From CAZKRU01 sp964555235 (GTDB lineage: Bacteria > Verrucomicrobiota > Verrucomicrobiia > Methylacidiphilales > CAMAQI01): DNA of 6,871 bases. The notes under the pieces are model-generated. The model was not told the DNA's origin and did not search any database. It was given only the letters and a program-made list of their open reading frames with translations. Each line of letters starts with the position of its first letter. Positions within the stretch are counted from its first letter, which is position 1. The position numbers and the translations under genes were made by a program. The stretch is from positions 1 through 6,871 of the forward strand of contig CAZKRU010000125.1 in NCBI GenBank assembly GCA_964555235.1. The letters are read 5' to 3'. This document shows positions 5,778 through 6,871 of the stretch, one piece after another.

Positions 5778-5818
5778 AAACCGGGTTTTGGATAAAAGAA
5801 GATTATCCGAGCCGGCTT
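5778..5818 (-). promoter_or_regulatory. Two-part hairpin in the terC 5' leader
   Basis: On the transcript (minus) strand, AAGCCGG pairs with CCGGTTT (outer stem of 7, one G-U pair). After a small internal loop, GGATAA pairs with TTATCC (inner stem of 6, perfect) around a 7-nt loop. The structure ends 36 nt before the terC ATG and leaves the ribosome binding site free. Some TerC-family genes are controlled by the yybP-ykoY manganese riboswitch, but I do not see that motif's conserved sequence here, so I only claim a foldable leader element. Confidence 0.45.
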
Positions 5819-5877
5819 GGACGCCAACAAGGTTGCATGACTTTCTCAGAGATCAAGTTTTTAGATCAAATTATTTT

Positions 5878-5902
5878 CCGCACAGAGTTCGCAGAGCAGA
5901 GG
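5878..5902 (+). repeat. Degenerate CACAGAG / CGCAGAG repeat
   Basis: Imperfect units CACAGAG, CGCAGAG and CAGAGG follow each other here, of the same general kind as the CACAAAGC tract at 4756 and the CACAGATT tract at 6710. It lies in the 250-nt gap between the HNH gene and terC. The units are irregular, so the call is modest. Confidence 0.4.
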
Positions 5903-5917
5903 GTCTCAAATTTCTTA

Positions 5918-5981
5918 CTGCCCCCTGCGGGAGGACAGATGGTGGATTTACGCTCCCCTTTGAGGGTGGAATTCGCGGCAG
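5918..5981. other. GC-rich intergenic stretch, possible repeat remnant
   Basis: The stretch begins CTGCCCCCTGCGGGAGG and ends GAATTCGCGGCAG, with CTGCC and GGCAG as short inverted ends and CTCCCCTTTGAGGGTGG inside. It looks more ordered than the surrounding AT-rich spacer and reminds me of dispersed structured repeats in metagenomic genomes, but only one copy is present here. It lies just downstream of the HNH gene stop. Confidence 0.25.
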
Positions 5982-5992
5982 AAACTTCGTTT

Positions 5993-6601
5993 TTAATCAC
6001 TCAACTCAACTTGCCAAGAGTCAAGATCGAGAAATTGACGCCAAGATTCATCGGGAACACGGTTACGATAGACGGTGAGCATGGGGCGCCATTTGGGGCG
6101 CTTCGGTTTTTTGTAGAGTTGCATCCCGGCTTCGGAGGGGGTTCGATTTCCCTTTTTGCTGTTACACGGAATGCAGGAGCAGACGATATTTTCCCAAGTG
6201 GTTTGTCCGCCACGCTCGCGAGGGATAATATGATCGAGATTTAAGTTTCGGCGGTCAGGACGATCTTGGCAGTATTGACAGGTAAAGGCATCGCGTTCGA
6301 AAATACTTTGTCGGGTGAGTTTAATTTCTTTCCGAGGAATTCGGTCAAAAAGATGAAGGAGGATCACGCGGGGGACTTTGATTTTTAAAGAAACCGTACG
6401 AACACAGTCGCCACCGTCATAGTCGCGGGAGTGATCGACCCACTGGTCAAAGCTCAGGGTTTGGTAGGAACCGGTGGCAGACTCGACTGCGGTCGCATGC
6501 CCTTGATAGAGGAGAGTGAAGGCGCGGGAGACAGAGCAGATGTTCACCGCCTGCCACAGGCGGTTGAGTACCAGAACCTGTCCGCTGATCATGGATTCCA
6601 T
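5993..6601 (-). CDS. HNH endonuclease family protein
   Basis: Taken from the ATG at 6601, this is a 202-aa protein with a C-terminal HNH nuclease domain. The N-terminal part VLVLNRLWQAVNICSVSRAFTLLYQGHA (9-36) is the conserved opening of a widespread chromosomal HNH family. The nuclease core follows: FTCQYC (C108, C111), LNLDHIIPRERGG with H124, WENIVCSCIPCNSKKGNRTP with N138, C143, C146 and N147. The two CxxC pairs bind structural zinc and H124 is the predicted catalytic His. An upstream TTG at 6661 in frame would add 20 residues, but it is preceded by a run of C with no binding site. The ATG at 6592 is the other candidate. GGTGATC, which can pair with the 16S 3' end, lies close upstream. 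Members of this family stand alone, and no specific target is known. The gene is complete. Confidence 0.85.
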   Translation of the reverse strand: MESMISGQVLVLNRLWQAVNICSVSRAFTLLYQGHATAVESATGSYQTLSFDQWVDHSRDYDGGDCVRTVSLKIKVPRVILLHLFDRIPRKEIKLTRQSIFERDAFTCQYCQDRPDRRNLNLDHIIPRERGGQTTWENIVCSCIPCNSKKGNRTPSEAGMQLYKKPKRPKWRPMLTVYRNRVPDESWRQFLDLDSWQVELSD

Positions 6602-6709
6602 GGTGATCACCGGAAAAATTTCATAGCGGGTAATTCGACAAGAGTCAATTTTTTCGAACAAGGGGGGGAAATGATATGGATTCGCTCCGTAGGGAATCGG
6701 GTCTGAATC

Positions 6710-6740
6710 CGCAGATTTTCACAGATTTTACACAGATTTC
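6710..6740 (+). repeat. CACAGATTTT-type tandem repeat
   Basis: Three units follow each other: CGCAGATTTT (6710-6719), CACAGATTTTA (6720-6730) and CACAGATTTC (6731-6740). It lies upstream of the HNH gene in a gap that also holds a G7 run at 6662-6668. The same CACAGATT theme is familiar from intergenic regions of environmental genomes. No function is evident. Confidence 0.6.
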
Positions 6741-6772
6741 ATATCGGAGAGGGGGGAGGCAGAAGAGTTGTG

Positions 6773-6871
6773 ATGAAAAACTTTGACGTTTTCAAAAACA
6801 TGGTGATGATCCAGGACTTTAACCCAGATTTTGCATTAGAAAATGCAAAATCTGTCCTGGCGGGAAGAAGG
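6773..6871 (+). CDS. Possible start of a gene running off the right edge
   Basis: An ATG at 6773 opens a frame that stays open for 33 codons to the end of the window, beginning MKNFDVFKNMVMIQDFNPDF. The AG-rich stretch AGAAGAG ends 5 nt before the ATG and could serve as a ribosome binding site. It would be divergent from the HNH gene. Against it, a long inverted repeat occupies 6811-6860, and the complementary strand is also open through the repeat, so the open frame may be only a by-product of that symmetry. I do not recognise the protein. Confidence 0.25.
   Translation, partial: MKNFDVFKNMVMIQDFNPDFALENAKSVLAGRR
6811..6860. repeat. Long inverted repeat at the right edge
   Basis: CAGATTTTGCATT (6825-6837) and AATGCAAAATCTG (6842-6854) form perfect 13-bp arms around the 4-nt loop AGAA. 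Outside them CCAGGA (6811-6816) pairs with TCCTGG (6855-6860), with an unpaired CTTTAACC on the left side only. This gives 19 paired positions in 50 nt, far beyond chance. It has no T-run and is not a terminator. It may be a dispersed repeat, the end of a mobile element or a protein-binding site; the window stops too soon to tell. Confidence 0.8.

Noticed and set aside
5743..5900. yybP-ykoY manganese riboswitch upstream of terC
   Set aside because: The leader folds, but I do not see the motif's conserved loop sequences.
5696..6244. Long + strand open frame across the terC leader and HNH gene end
   Set aside because: It spans intergenic repeats and the antisense of the HNH gene, and its translation shows no family features.
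6602..6611. Perfect 10-bp palindrome GGTGATCACC just upstream of the HNH start, as an operator
   Set aside because: It is short enough to be chance and is also explained by a GGTGATC ribosome-binding-like sequence; no second site is present.
1..6871. CRISPR array, tRNA or rRNA genes
   Set aside because: No regularly spaced direct repeats with unique spacers, no tRNA-like cloverleaf with TTCRA arm and no rRNA signature were seen on either strand.

Overview
The window is a mid-GC bacterial chromosome segment and reads like a PVC-type genome, with Verrucomicrobiota as my best guess. Three things suggest this: an McsA-like zinc/UVR protein, a palindromic intergenic repeat of the 'TTTGGTAGGGAC' type, and loose CACAAAG / CACAGAG / CACAGATT intergenic repeats, all of which I associate with those genomes. 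This is recognition from memory, and no taxonomic marker gene is complete here.

Layout. The left edge carries the last 58 codons of radC (1-179, +). Next comes an accessory-looking block on the + strand. It holds a Phd/YefM antitoxin and a ParE/RelE toxin (362-906) preceded by a strong operator palindrome, then three consecutive genes for probably exported proteins: a secreted protein with two CxxC pairs (1000-1659), an unrecognised protein with a hydrophobic segment and a charged tail (about 1731-2519), and a DUF1287 protein (2611-3204). The block is bounded by copies of one palindromic repeat at 243-281 and 3233-3271, with a third copy at 922-960 just after the toxin. The first two copies in order form direct repeats around the toxin-antitoxin pair; the third is inverted and lies between convergent genes.

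The right half is ordinary housekeeping on the - strand. A class IV branched-chain aminotransferase, ilvE (3768-4646), overlaps by 4 nt with an McsA-like gene (3277-3771). Upstream lies a TerC-family membrane protein (4801-5742) with a foldable hairpin in its leader, and then an HNH endonuclease (about 5993-6601). The right edge has a tandem CACAGATT stretch, a possible divergent gene start at 6773, and a nearly perfect long inverted repeat (6811-6860) of unknown identity.

Working together. The toxin and antitoxin form one autoregulated unit. ilvE and the McsA-like gene are translationally coupled, but no metabolic link between them is evident. The three exported proteins are adjacent and co-oriented, though their gaps (71 and 91 nt) and an intervening hairpin do not require one operon. 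I do not see a complete new defence or metabolic system. The most unusual items are the palindrome family with a compensatory stem swap, the right-edge inverted repeat, the CxxC exported protein and the structured terC leader.
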